From: Jonesia quinghaiensis DSM 15701
GTDB lineage: Bacteria; Actinomycetota; Actinomycetes; Actinomycetales; Cellulomonadaceae
Assembly (NCBI RefSeq): GCF_000423205.1
Contig: NZ_AUHN01000012.1
Span: 1,148-65,147 of the forward strand
Length of the DNA stretch: 64,000 nucleotides
Direction: 5' to 3'
Shown: piece after piece, positions 51,544-60,413 of the stretch
Numbering within the stretch: position 1 is the first letter of the stretch
Layout: every line of letters starts with the position of its first letter
Notes under the pieces: generated by a model
Seen by the model: the letters and a program-made list of their open reading frames with translations, nothing else
Told to the model about the DNA's origin: nothing
Database searches by the model: none
Made by a program: the position numbers and the translations under genes

Positions 51544-53546
51544 TGTCCGGAAAAACTGACAACACAACACCGGGGGCTACCCCCACAGTTGAGGAACTCC
51601 GCGAGGAACAACTCGGGGAACAAGCCCGCATTAGCGCGGACGACTGGAGTGGCGCAGTCGCCCCAGGAAAAGCAGAAAATTTTGGGCCAAGCTTTGCGCG
51701 CCTCATTGGTCTGCTTCGCCCCTACGCCTGGCAGTTCGCCGGGGTGTCCCTCCTGGGTGCAATTGGTGTGATCCTGTCCGTTCTGACACCACGAGTATTA
51801 GGTAACGCCACAAACACAGTATTTGAAGGGTTTGTGAGCAGGTCACTGCCAGCAGGAGTATCGCAAGAACAAGCAGTTCAGGGGCTTCGGGATTCCGGTC
51901 AAGATGACTTCGCGAACGTTGTCTCCGCCATGGACATTGTTCCCGGTGAAGGCATCGATTTTGTTCGGCTCACCCAACTCTTAGTGCTAGCGATGGTGCT
52001 GTACCTTGTAGCAGCAACACTGATGTGGATTCAGGGCTACGTCATTAACATCATCATGGTGCGCACCATGTGGCGCCTGCGTGAAAGTGTTGAAGCGAAA
52101 ATTCACCGGTTGCCGTTGTCCTACTTCGACCGTGTGCAACGCGGAGAACTTATCTCCCGCGTCACCAACGACATCGACAACATCACCCAAATGATGCAAC
52201 AGTCCTTGTCCACGGTTGTGACGTCAGTACTGACCGTTGTTGGTGTGGTTGTCATGATGTTCTCCATCTCATGGCAACTCACCCTCGTGGCTCTGGTATC
52301 ACTGCCACTCATGGCAGTGATCTTTGGGGTCATTGGTCCAAAGTCACAAAAAGCGTTCGGTATCCAATGGCGCAAGGTTGGGCGCCTCAACGCACGCGTT
52401 GAAGAGTCATTCTCCGGTCACGCACTGATGAAGGTCTACGGCCGCGAACAAGCCAGCGCACAAGCCTTCCGTGAGGAAAATGAGGAACTCTACCAAGCAT
52501 CGTTCAAGGCGCAATTCCTCGCCAACACGATGATGCCCTCCATGATGTTCGTGGGGAACCTCACCTATGTGGGAATCGCCGTGCTAGGTGGGCTTGCCGT
52601 AGCCACCGGGCAACTGCGACTGGGAGATGTTCAAGCATTCATCCAGTACTCACAGCAATTCACACAACCACTGTCCGAACTTGGCGGTATGGCAGCGGTC
52701 ATTCAATCGGGAACAGCCTCAGCAGAACGAGTCTTCCAACTCCTTGATGAGCCGGAAGAAAGCGCCGACAGTTCCGACGCTCCAGAACTAGTACCTGGCG
52801 ACGGAACCATCGAGTTCGACAAGGTGACCTTCTCCTACCGTGAAGATCAACCACTCATTGAGGACTTGTCCTTCCAAGTGACCCCAGGGCAAACGGTGGC
52901 GATCGTTGGGCCAACCGGCGCCGGAAAAACCACCTTGGTGAACCTCATCATGCGGTTCTATGAACTAGACGGTGGGCGAATCCTGATCAACGGGCAAGAC
53001 ATTTCTCAACTGACCCGCCACGATGTTCGCGCAAACACTGGCATGGTTCTGCAAGACCCGTGGCTGTTCGCTGGCACCATCAGAGAAAATATCCGCTACG
53101 GAAATCACACTGCGACTGATGAAGAAATCCATGCCGCAGCTGAGGCCACCTACGTGGACCGTTTCGTCCATGCGTTGCCGGACGGGTACGACACCGAACT
53201 CGATGAAGATGCCTCCAACCTGTCAGCAGGTGAACGGCAACTCATCACGATTGCCAGGGCGTTCGTGTCCCAACCGTCCGTGCTCATTTTGGATGAGGCC
53301 ACATCGTCCGTTGATACGCGCACCGAAGTGCTGCTGCAGCACGCCATGGCTGCGCTGCGCCGTGGGCGAACATCGTTTGTTATCGCCCACCGGTTGTCCA
53401 CTATCCGCGACGCTGACTTGATTCTTGTGATGGAACACGGGCGGATCGTTGAGAAGGGGACCCACGAGCAGTTGATTACCGCAGAGGGAGCTTACTTTAG
53501 GTTGTACAACTCCCAGTTCGCGCAGGCAGCAACTGACGAGGTGTGA
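51543..53546 (+). CDS. ABC exporter half-transporter, catalytic subunit
   Basis: 667 residues with a longer N-terminus (about 55 extra residues) and an extracytoplasmic loop after TM1 (FVSRSLPAGVSQEQA). NBD: Walker A GPTGAGKT, Walker B ILILDEATSSVD with the catalytic Glu, and switch His in IAHRLSTI. The signature is NLSAGERQLI rather than LSGGQ, matching the degenerate site formed with the upstream subunit's Walker motifs. The two make one heterodimer in the membrane. Confidence 0.92.
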   Translation: MSGKTDNTTPGATPTVEELREEQLGEQARISADDWSGAVAPGKAENFGPSFARLIGLLRPYAWQFAGVSLLGAIGVILSVLTPRVLGNATNTVFEGFVSRSLPAGVSQEQAVQGLRDSGQDDFANVVSAMDIVPGEGIDFVRLTQLLVLAMVLYLVAATLMWIQGYVINIIMVRTMWRLRESVEAKIHRLPLSYFDRVQRGELISRVTNDIDNITQMMQQSLSTVVTSVLTVVGVVVMMFSISWQLTLVALVSLPLMAVIFGVIGPKSQKAFGIQWRKVGRLNARVEESFSGHALMKVYGREQASAQAFREENEELYQASFKAQFLANTMMPSMMFVGNLTYVGIAVLGGLAVATGQLRLGDVQAFIQYSQQFTQPLSELGGMAAVIQSGTASAERVFQLLDEPEESADSSDAPELVPGDGTIEFDKVTFSYREDQPLIEDLSFQVTPGQTVAIVGPTGAGKTTLVNLIMRFYELDGGRILINGQDISQLTRHDVRANTGMVLQDPWLFAGTIRENIRYGNHTATDEEIHAAAEATYVDRFVHALPDGYDTELDEDASNLSAGERQLITIARAFVSQPSVLILDEATSSVDTRTEVLLQHAMAALRRGRTSFVIAHRLSTIRDADLILVMEHGRIVEKGTHEQLITAEGAYFRLYNSQFAQAATDEV

Positions 53547-53588
53547 GCCGAACGCTGTGGGGATGCGCCGCAGACGTTTTAGCATCTG

Positions 53589-53653
53589 AGCAGTAGCAGT
53601 AGCAGTAGCAGTAGCAGTAGCAGTAGCAGTAGCAGTAGCAGTAGCAGTAGCAG
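53589..53653. repeat. (AGCAGT)10 hexanucleotide microsatellite
   Basis: Ten perfect AGCAGT units (60 bp) plus AGCAG, between the ABC exporter stop and the next hairpins. Not in a credible gene. Such tracts change length by slippage. Confidence 0.9.
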
Positions 53654-53713
53654 CGGGTGGTCCCCAGCGTGATGGGGGCCACCCGCTGTGTTGTCTGCCC
53701 CCTCCCCCCACCT

Positions 53714-53738
53714 GTGCCGAGATCCTAGATCTCGGCAC
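53714..53738. other. Perfect palindromic hairpin
   Basis: GTGCCGAGATC-CTA-GATCTCGGCAC, 11-bp arms and a 3-nt loop. It shares the core CCGAGATCCTAGATCTCGG with the downstream terminator-like hairpin in related form. Confidence 0.7.
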
Positions 53739-53766
53739 GAGTTCCTTGTTCTGGCTAAGGATGTCG

Positions 53767-53796
53767 CACCGACATCTAGGATCTCGGTGGGTTTTT
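53767..53796 (+). terminator. Terminator-like hairpin with T-run
   Basis: CACCGA pairs with TCGGTG, with an inner ATC/GAT pair interrupted by one C-C mismatch, then GGTTTTT. It probably ends the ABC exporter transcript and insulates the dnaK operon. Confidence 0.6.
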
Positions 53797-53840
53797 CGGG
53801 GGCTGGAAAGATGCGCGGGAATAGAATCGGGGATAGCAAA

Positions 53841-53861
53841 GTTGAGTGAAGTAGACTCAAG
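53841..53861. promoter_or_regulatory. HAIR operator 1 for HspR
   Basis: GTTGAGT-N7-ACTCAAG differs from the HAIR consensus CTTGAGT-N7-ACTCAAG at one base. It lies about 130 bp upstream of the dnaK start. Confidence 0.8.
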
Positions 53862-53902
53862 TTTGGTTAAAAAACTTGCGCTGCTGGCGCGAGAAGAGCA
53901 AA

Positions 53903-53923
53903 CTTGAGTGTGGAAGACTCAAG
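53903..53923. promoter_or_regulatory. HAIR operator 2 for HspR (perfect)
   Basis: CTTGAGT-N7-ACTCAAG matches the actinobacterial HAIR consensus exactly, 70 bp upstream of dnaK. The repressor HspR is the last gene of the same operon. Confidence 0.93.
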
Positions 53924-53993
53924 AATGTTTTGCTCGTGACGATGACAGGCTCCAGCCTCCGTCGCGGCAGCACCTCAGAAAGGAAAGACCTCC

Positions 53994-55850
53994 ATGGCCC
54001 GTGCAGTAGGAATTGACCTAGGAACCACCAACTCATGCGTAGCCGTTCTCGAAGGTGGCGAACCAACAGTTATCGCCAACGCTGAGGGCATGCGCACCAC
54101 CCCATCCGTCGTAGCTTTCTCCAAGACTGGTGAAGTACTCGTCGGTGAAATCGCTAAGCGTCAAGCAGTCACCAACGTTGAGCGCACTATTGCCTCCGTG
54201 AAGCGCCACATGGGCACCGACTGGAACCAAGAGATCGACGACAAGCAGTACTCCCCCCAGGAGATCTCCGCTCGTATCCTTGGCAAGCTGAAGCGTGACG
54301 CTGAGGAATACCTCGGCGAGCCCGTCACTGACGCAGTGATCACCGTTCCTGCATACTTCAACGACGCTGAGCGCCAAGCAACCAAGGATGCCGGCCAGAT
54401 CTCCGGCCTCAACGTGCTGCGCATCGTCAACGAGCCCACCGCCGCCGCACTGGCGTACGGCCTAGAAAAGGGTAAAGAAGACGAACTGATCCTCGTGTTC
54501 GACCTCGGTGGCGGAACCTTCGACGTGTCACTCCTCGAAGTTGGCAAGGACGAAGACGACTTCTCCACCATTCAGGTGCGTGCCACCTCAGGTGACAACC
54601 GCCTCGGTGGTGACGACTGGGACAAGGCCATCGTTGACTTCCTCATCAAAGAGGTCAAGAAGAACGACGGTGTTGACCTCTCCAAGGACAAGATCGCCCT
54701 ACAGCGTTTGCGTGAAGCCGCAGAGCAGGCAAAGAAGGAACTGTCGTCAGCAACATCGACGAACATCTCCATGCAGTACCTGTCCATGAGCGAAAACGGC
54801 CCCATCCACCTCGACACCAAGCTCACCCGAGCACAGTTCGAGCAGATGACCGAGGACCTCCTCAAGCGCACCGAAGCTCCATTCCGCGCTGTCATCCGCG
54901 ACGCAGGCATCTCCGTTAACGACATCGACCACATCGTGCTCGTTGGTGGGTCAACCCGTATGCCAGCTGTCACGGAGAAGGTGAAGGAACTTACTGGCGG
55001 CAAAGAGCCCAACAAGGGTGTCAACCCTGATGAGGTTGTTGCTGTCGGCGCAGCGTTCCAAGCTGGTGTGCTGAAGGGTGAGCGTAAGGATGTTCTCCTC
55101 ATTGACGTCACCCCACTGTCCCTCGGTATTGAAACCAAGGGTGGTGTGATGACCAAGCTCATCGAACGCAACACTGCGATCCCCACCAAGCGCAGCGAAA
55201 TCTTCTCCACCGCTGAAGACAACCAGCCTTCGGTGCTTATCCAGGTGTTCCAGGGTGAGCGTGAGTTCGCTCGTGACAACAAGCCATTGGGTACTTTTGA
55301 GCTCACCGGTATCGCACCAGCGCCACGTGGCATGCCACAGGTTGAGGTTACCTTCGACATCGACGCCAACGGCATCGTGCACGTGTCCGCTAAGGACAAG
55401 GGCACCGGCAAGGAACAGTCCATGACCATCACCGGTGGTTCATCCTTGCCCAAGGACGACATCGACCGTATGGTGCGCGAAGCTGAAGAGCACGCCGCTG
55501 AAGACAAGAAGCGCCGTGAAGACGCCGAAGCCCGCAACCAGGCTGAGTCCTTCGCGTACTCGATCGAGAAGCTCCTCAAGGAAAACGACGAGAAGCTCAG
55601 CGACGAGATCAAGACTGAGGTCTCCAGCGACGTTGACGCCCTGAAGAAGGCTCTTGAGGGTGACGACATCGATGAGATCAAGGCGAAGAACGAAGCCCTG
55701 GTCACCTCATCCCAGAAGATCGGGGAGGCACTGTACGCCCAGGAACAAACCGCGGGCGAGACTCCAGCAGGTGACGGACCACAGGCATCGGCATCAGATG
55801 ATGACGTTGTTGACGCCGAGATCGTTGACGAGGAGGACGAGAAGAAGTGA
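53994..55850 (+). CDS. dnaK: Chaperone DnaK (Hsp70)
   Basis: 618 residues, full length. ATPase domain with [17 protein letters not shown], the phosphate loop [14 protein letters not shown] and [10 protein letters not shown]; interdomain linker [15 protein letters not shown]; substrate domain with [19 protein letters not shown]; acidic C-terminal tail ending in DEEDEKK. It binds and refolds unfolded proteins in the cytoplasm with GrpE and DnaJ. First gene of the operon, controlled by two HAIR sites; in related bacteria DnaK is also the co-repressor of HspR. Confidence 0.98.
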   Translation: MARAVGIDLGTTNSCVAVLEGGEPTVIANAEGMRTTPSVVAFSKTGEVLVGEIAKRQAVTNVERTIASVKRHMGTDWNQEIDDKQYSPQEISARILGKLKRDAEEYLGEPVTDAVITVPAYFNDAERQATKDAGQISGLNVLRIVNEPTAAALAYGLEKGKEDELILVFDLGGGTFDVSLLEVGKDEDDFSTIQVRATSGDNRLGGDDWDKAIVDFLIKEVKKNDGVDLSKDKIALQRLREAAEQAKKELSSATSTNISMQYLSMSENGPIHLDTKLTRAQFEQMTEDLLKRTEAPFRAVIRDAGISVNDIDHIVLVGGSTRMPAVTEKVKELTGGKEPNKGVNPDEVVAVGAAFQAGVLKGERKDVLLIDVTPLSLGIETKGGVMTKLIERNTAIPTKRSEIFSTAEDNQPSVLIQVFQGEREFARDNKPLGTFELTGIAPAPRGMPQVEVTFDIDANGIVHVSAKDKGTGKEQSMTITGGSSLPKDDIDRMVREAEEHAAEDKKRREDAEARNQAESFAYSIEKLLKENDEKLSDEIKTEVSSDVDALKKALEGDDIDEIKAKNEALVTSSQKIGEALYAQEQTAGETPAGDGPQASASDDDVVDAEIVDEEDEKK

Positions 55851-56413
55851 GCACCGAGAACCCACGCCCTGAGGACAACTCGCCGCAGGACGGTCCGGAC
55901 TCGATTGAACACCTCGACTTCGAACCTGACGCCGCTGAACAGGACGCTGGCGATGCTGAACCTGACGCGGTCTTGACCGACCTCGAAAAGGCCCAAACTG
56001 AGGCAGCATCTCACCTCGCTGACCTACAGCGCCTGAACGCCGAGTACGTGAACTACACCAAACGTGCCAAGCGAGAACAGGAAGCTGCACGTCACCGTGG
56101 TACCGAAGACGTCCTTATGGGACTGCTTCCGGTACTCGATGATGTCGCCCGTGCACGCACGGCCGGGGATTTAACTGGCCCGTTTGTTGCGATCGCGGAG
56201 AAACTGGACTCGGTTCTTACCCGGTTCGGAGTCAGTGCGTATGGTGAAGTCGGTGAAGAATTCGACCCAGCCGTCCACGAAGCTCTCATGCACCAGACGT
56301 CACCTGATGCAACGTCCACCACAGTCACGCATGTGATTGAGGTGGGGTACCGCATTGAGGACAAGGTGGTGCGGGCAGCACGCGTTGCTGTCACCGGGCC
56401 CGAAAACGCGTGA
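55847..56413 (+). CDS. grpE: Nucleotide exchange factor GrpE
   Basis: 188 residues from a GTG that overlaps the dnaK stop (GTGA). An acidic N-terminal 45 residues, a long coiled helix ([20 protein letters not shown]), and the C-terminal beta domain with [20 protein letters not shown] and the final [16 protein letters not shown]. It releases ADP from DnaK. A hairpin after the gene may lower expression of the downstream genes. Confidence 0.95.
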   Translation: MSTENPRPEDNSPQDGPDSIEHLDFEPDAAEQDAGDAEPDAVLTDLEKAQTEAASHLADLQRLNAEYVNYTKRAKREQEAARHRGTEDVLMGLLPVLDDVARARTAGDLTGPFVAIAEKLDSVLTRFGVSAYGEVGEEFDPAVHEALMHQTSPDATSTTVTHVIEVGYRIEDKVVRAARVAVTGPENA

Positions 56414-56430
56414 TCATTTCACGGCATAAC

Positions 56431-56460
56431 GGTGCGGGCGTCACACATGACGCCCGCACC
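56431..56460. other. Intra-operon hairpin between grpE and dnaJ
   Basis: GGTGCGGGCGTCA and TGACGCCCGCACC (13 bp, perfect) with a CACA loop and no T-run. It is more likely a processing or partial-termination element than the operon end, since dnaJ and hspR follow on the same strand. Confidence 0.65.
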
Positions 56461-56492
56461 ACCCATATGTTCCTGTATCGAAAGGAGACGCC

Positions 56493-57479
56493 ATGACCGG
56501 GCAGGATTGGCTGGAAAAGGATTTCTACGCTGTTCTCGGCGTCTCGAAAGACGCCAACGACGCAGACATCAAAAAGGCATACCGCAAGCTTGCGCGACAG
56601 TTCCACCCTGACCACAACCAGGGCGACGATAAAGCCGAAACTCGATTCAAAGAGATCGGTGAAGCGTACGCGGTGCTTTCTGATTCCCAGCAGCGCCAAC
56701 AGTACGATGCGATTCGTTCCATGGGTCAAGGTGGCCGGTTTACCGGTGGTGCTGGTGGCGGTTTTGATGATGTCTTCTCCTCCATGTTTGGGCAAGGAGG
56801 CGGGCGTGCAAATACGGGCAGCAACCAGGACTTTGACGACATTTTGTCGGGCCTTTTTGGCGGTGGATACGGTGCGCAGCAAGGTGCAGGACGCACCGGA
56901 TTTGGGACGGGATTCCGCCCCAACCAAACCACCCCAGGCCAAGACATCTCCGCAACTACTCGTATGCCGTTCCGTAGCGCTGTTGCGGGAACCGAGGTAA
57001 CACTCACTGTTGAAGGCCGGACGGTTAAAGCGCGCATCCCCGCTGGGGTGAAAGACGGTCAAAAGATCAGGATTCCGGGCAAGGGGCGCCCCTCACCAAA
57101 CGGTGGTGCTGCCGGGAACTTGGTGTTGACGGTTGCTGTTGACCCTCACCCGGTGTTCAGCATTGATGGAATGAACCTGCGGATGACATTGCCTGTGTCA
57201 TTCGATGAGGCAGCGTTGGGCTCTCAGGTTGAGGTGCCAACGTTCCACGGCGACCCGGTAAAGGTCAAACTGTCAGAGGGAACCCCAAACGGTAAAGTAT
57301 TGCGTCTTAAGGGGCGCGGCGTGAAAACTGCGAAGGGAACCGGCGATCTGCTGGTAACAGTCGCTGTGATGGTGCCGCAAAACCTCTCCAAGAAGGCCCG
57401 TGCCGCTGTGGAGGCTTTCCGTGAGGCAACGGCATCAGAAGATGTCCGCAAGGACCTGAACGCTGCGGCTCGAGAATAG
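56493..57479 (+). CDS. dnaJ: DnaJ-family co-chaperone without zinc-finger domain
   Basis: 328 residues. J domain (1-72) with the HPD motif (FHPDHNQ), then a Gly/Phe-rich region (75-145) and the two beta C-terminal domains ([40 protein letters not shown]). The four CxxCxGxG zinc motifs of classical DnaJ are absent, so it is of the CbpA/class II type. It delivers substrates to DnaK and stimulates its ATPase. Its operon position fits actinobacteria, although several genera have a zinc-finger DnaJ here. Confidence 0.9.
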   Translation: MTGQDWLEKDFYAVLGVSKDANDADIKKAYRKLARQFHPDHNQGDDKAETRFKEIGEAYAVLSDSQQRQQYDAIRSMGQGGRFTGGAGGGFDDVFSSMFGQGGGRANTGSNQDFDDILSGLFGGGYGAQQGAGRTGFGTGFRPNQTTPGQDISATTRMPFRSAVAGTEVTLTVEGRTVKARIPAGVKDGQKIRIPGKGRPSPNGGAAGNLVLTVAVDPHPVFSIDGMNLRMTLPVSFDEAALGSQVEVPTFHGDPVKVKLSEGTPNGKVLRLKGRGVKTAKGTGDLLVTVAVMVPQNLSKKARAAVEAFREATASEDVRKDLNAAARE

Positions 57480-57515
57480 GGCCTAGCGTTGGGTAACCAC
57501 TGAAGGGGGTATGTC

Positions 57516-58055
57516 ATGCGAGTTCGTATCGTATTTGATGACGGCGTGCGAGAAGACGATCCGGTATATGTGATCTCGCGTGCCGCGGAACTCGCAGGCA
57601 TGCACCCTCAAACGTTGCGCCAGTATGACCGGATGGGTTTGGTGTCGCCTCGCCGCACAATTGGGCGGGGCCGGCGCTATTCTCAGCGGGACATTCTCAA
57701 GCTCGTGAAGATCTCTGAACTCAGTGGTGAGGAAGGGATCAACCTTGCAGGGATACGCAGGATCCTTGACCTTGAAGAGTATGTGAGGTCGCTGGAGGAA
57801 CGCGTTGAACTGCTGAATGCCCAAGCGAACCCGGGTTCACGTATTTTTGCTGCCGGTCGCGCTGGTGACGTCGTGAAGATGCGCGGGCTCTCGTTGCGAG
57901 AAGCGCGCATTGCCGCGCAACGTGCTGCCGCTCGCGGTACCCAACGCCCTCAGTCCGCACGGCGTGACCCGGAGCATCGGCTGCGTTTGTCTATGCCTTT
58001 ACAAATTACAGCGCACCGCGAAGATCTCTCGGATTCCGAGGAGAATGAACGGTAG
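57516..58055 (+). CDS. hspR: Heat-shock repressor HspR (MerR family)
   Basis: 179 residues. The MerR-type winged helix has PVYVISRAAELAGMHPQTLR and YDRMGLVSPRR, both highly conserved in HspR, followed by a dimerising coiled region (LEEYVRSLEERVELLN). A basic C-terminal extension follows. It represses its own operon by binding HAIR elements, of which two lie upstream of dnaK. Its stop codon abuts the stop of the convergent phosphotransferase-like gene with no gap. Confidence 0.93.
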   Translation: MRVRIVFDDGVREDDPVYVISRAAELAGMHPQTLRQYDRMGLVSPRRTIGRGRRYSQRDILKLVKISELSGEEGINLAGIRRILDLEEYVRSLEERVELLNAQANPGSRIFAAGRAGDVVKMRGLSLREARIAAQRAAARGTQRPQSARRDPEHRLRLSMPLQITAHREDLSDSEENER

Positions 58056-58829
58056 TTACTGCTGGGAAGCGACGTCGCGCACGACGAGTTGTGCAGTATC
58101 AAGATGCCCACGGTCCTCATCGGTGAGGTCTGGGTGGGTTTTGTGGTGAGCGTTCGCCTCGTCAAGGTACCTGAGGTAGCCGTTCCCAAATAATCGGTGA
58201 AGCTGGTGCAGGTATTCCCGTGATGCTTGCTGAAGTTCGTTTACTTCGCTGGCCACTACGCCAATAGCGAGGGCGGTGGAGGCTCGATCGAGGTCTGGCG
58301 GACCGATGCGTGCGCATTCCCAGTTGATGGGGTAGGCGCCGTCAGCGGCCAAGATGATGTTGGCCGGGTGTAGGTCGAGGTGGATGATCGCGAGGTTACT
58401 GGCACGTTCATGGTCGGTGCCCCGTAGCAGGTGGTGATGTTCTTTGCCCACAAATTGGTCAGCGTTTTTGGGCAGTGGAATGTCGTGGAGTGCGCGGTGC
58501 AGGGCGTCAACGATTTCCGCGCCGTCGGCATAGCTTGTTTCGCCACTGACGAGCGCTTGGAACAGGGTGGGCCCGTGTATGTGCTCCATGATGAGAGTGT
58601 TGTCTACTATCTCAATCAATCGTGGGGCGGTGTAACCGTGTTCGGTGATGTGATCGAGTAACCCAAGGCCGAGGTACTGATCTGCTGGCAGCACTAGTTC
58701 GTGCGCCACGTATGCGTCATTAATTGCGTAGGATCGTGCGAGGCTTGTCTCCCCGAGCAGGTGTGCTTCGGTCAAATGGGGGAGAGGATCGCCGGGTTGC
58801 CATTGGTGAGTGTCCACAGTGAACTCCAT
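58056..58829 (-). CDS. Aminoglycoside phosphotransferase-fold protein, possibly catalytically altered
   Basis: 257 residues of the APH/choline kinase fold. The catalytic loop IIHLDLHPANIIL is intact (H-x-D-x-x-x-x-N). The downstream metal-binding Asp of the usual IDW motif is Asn here (YPINWECARIG). That Asp normally holds Mg-ATP, so the enzyme may be weak, use other chemistry, or be a binding protein. The substrate is unknown. Single gene; its stop touches the hspR stop. Confidence 0.75.
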   Translation of the reverse strand: MEFTVDTHQWQPGDPLPHLTEAHLLGETSLARSYAINDAYVAHELVLPADQYLGLGLLDHITEHGYTAPRLIEIVDNTLIMEHIHGPTLFQALVSGETSYADGAEIVDALHRALHDIPLPKNADQFVGKEHHHLLRGTDHERASNLAIIHLDLHPANIILAADGAYPINWECARIGPPDLDRASTALAIGVVASEVNELQQASREYLHQLHRLFGNGYLRYLDEANAHHKTHPDLTDEDRGHLDTAQLVVRDVASQQ

Positions 58830-59087
58830 GCTGTCTACTCGTCCTAACCCTAGCGTGTAGGCGGGCTGTTGTCCTGTGCTGGTTGGCTTTTCGGCGGGTC
58901 ACTGAGATGCGCCACAACGCTTTTTCACCCGGCATTTCTTTACGCAACAATACTATTACTTATTCTTTTTCTGCTTTATTAGTTAGGCCTTACTTTCTTT
59001 CGCAATTTCGATATTCGATTTACAGTTATGAATAACGGGTCTTCTTTGCTCTGGGCCCACCGGACACAGCAGGAAAGGCACAAGACG

Positions 59088-59396
59088 ATGACACAAAACC
59101 TTGAACTAGCCCACGTCACCGAATGTAACGTCTCTGGATGCGGCTACAACCACGACGGATGCCACGCATCGGCAATCACTGTCGGCGGGCACGGCGTGAG
59201 CGCAAAATGCGCTACTTTCATCCCCCTAGGGACCAAGGGCGGCCTCGACCGAGTCGCCACAACCGTAGGTGCTTGCCAACGCGGCGACTGCACCCACAAC
59301 GTCAGCCTGGAATGTGCTGCCGACACGATCCGTGTTGGCGCAGCCTCCGAATCAAACGTCGCTGGTTGCCTTACATACGAAGTGCGTTCTGCCTGA
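59088..59396 (+). CDS. DUF1540 cysteine-rich small protein (two modules)
   Basis: 102 residues from ATG 59088, preceded by AGGAAAGG; the upstream ATG at 59028 has no support. Two Cys-rich modules are visible: CNVSGCGYNHDGCHA...AKC and CQRGDCTHNVSLECAAD...GC. DUF1540 proteins are small, often metal-associated, and widespread in Gram-positives; their role is unknown. The promoter region (58940-59020) is markedly A+T-rich and contains TTAGTTAGGCC. A hairpin follows. Confidence 0.85.
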   Translation: MTQNLELAHVTECNVSGCGYNHDGCHASAITVGGHGVSAKCATFIPLGTKGGLDRVATTVGACQRGDCTHNVSLECAADTIRVGAASESNVAGCLTYEVRSA

Positions 59397-59414
59397 TCAA
59401 CGACCACAATACGA

Positions 59415-59449
59415 CGATGCCACACCCCTGACATGGGGGTGTGGCATCG
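59415..59449. terminator. Hairpin after the DUF1540 gene
   Basis: CGATGCCACACCCC (59415-59428) pairs with GGGGTGTGGCATCG (59436-59449), giving a 14-bp perfect stem. Confidence 0.75.
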
Positions 59450-59616
59450 TGCTGTTAGCAACAAAAACCTACAATACTCACCCGGCTAATCTCTCCATTA
59501 ACGGGTATTCTGGGGAGCACAATATCCAGAAAACTCGTGGCAAACCCTCGGCACCCGTTCAGGCGTAAGGAGAAAGCGAACCGGCAACTTGGCGCGAGTA
59601 GTCACCAAGGAGCGAC

Positions 59617-60357
59617 ATGAAACCGGCGCCCATGCGAACGTGGACTGAGGACAGCGCTGACGCTGACCTCATTACCGCGACACGCGACGGGGACCGTGCG
59701 GCCTTCGCCCTGTTGTACGCACGCCACCAGCGTGCTGGACTCAACCAAGCCCGCCGATGCGCACCGTATGGGGCTGACCCGCATGACATTGTCGCTGAGG
59801 CATTTACCGGCATTCTTGCCGCCTTTGATGCGGGAAGTGGCCCACAAGTGTCGTTCCGCGCCTACCTGTTAACTTCCATTCGCAGAGTTGGGCACAGGTT
59901 GCGCCAACAGCGAGAAGATCCGCAATCACAGATTCCTGATGCTGCTGACACGGAGCCGTTCAGCGTACTGGAACGCAACCTCGTCCATGAAGCATTCCGG
60001 TCACTCCCCCCACGTTGGCAGTCAGTCCTGTGGTACACGGAAGTTGAAGGGCTCACCATGGCTGAGATCGCAGATGTTCTGGACCTTTCCCTGCCCGCTG
60101 TGTCGGCTTTGGCATACCGGGCGCGGGAGGGGTTGCGTGACGCCTACCTGCAACATCACCTGCAACCACAGGGGTTAGGGGTGTGTAACGACACGTGGCG
60201 GTATATCGGCAGTTATGTGCGCGGAACCCTCAACCTTCGTGACACAGCCAAACTTGAACGCCACCTGGAAGAGTGCGACAAGTGCGTGGGCATCGTTGAT
60301 GAACTTGCGCAGGTCTTCGCAACCCATAGTTCAACTGAGCGGATGCTCGGGGCGTAG
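59617..60357 (+). CDS. ECF sigma factor with fused C-terminal zinc-finger domain
   Basis: 246 residues; AAGGAGCGAC precedes the ATG. Region 2 (about 15-95) contains FALLYARHQR and DPHDIVAEAFTGILAAFDA. Region 4 (130-185) contains RSLPPRWQSVLWYTEVEGLT and EIADVLDLSLPAVSALAYRA. A 60-residue tail follows with HLEECDKCV (H-x3-C-x2-C), the zinc-binding core of ZAS/zf-HC2 anti-sigma factors. Sigma and its likely inhibitor are thus in one chain, as in a few known ECF groups. The downstream gene on the other strand is a winged-helix regulator. Confidence 0.85.
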   Translation: MKPAPMRTWTEDSADADLITATRDGDRAAFALLYARHQRAGLNQARRCAPYGADPHDIVAEAFTGILAAFDAGSGPQVSFRAYLLTSIRRVGHRLRQQREDPQSQIPDAADTEPFSVLERNLVHEAFRSLPPRWQSVLWYTEVEGLTMAEIADVLDLSLPAVSALAYRAREGLRDAYLQHHLQPQGLGVCNDTWRYIGSYVRGTLNLRDTAKLERHLEECDKCVGIVDELAQVFATHSSTERMLGA

Positions 60358-60413
60358 AAGAACATCGCCGATGCGCCCCCTTTGTTGGCCGGTTAACGTG
60401 CAGCAACCACCAT

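Noticed and set aside
54572-56014. 480-residue minus-strand frame opposite dnaK and grpE
   Set aside because: Highly expressed genes with strong codon bias often leave open antisense frames; dnaK and grpE are unambiguous.
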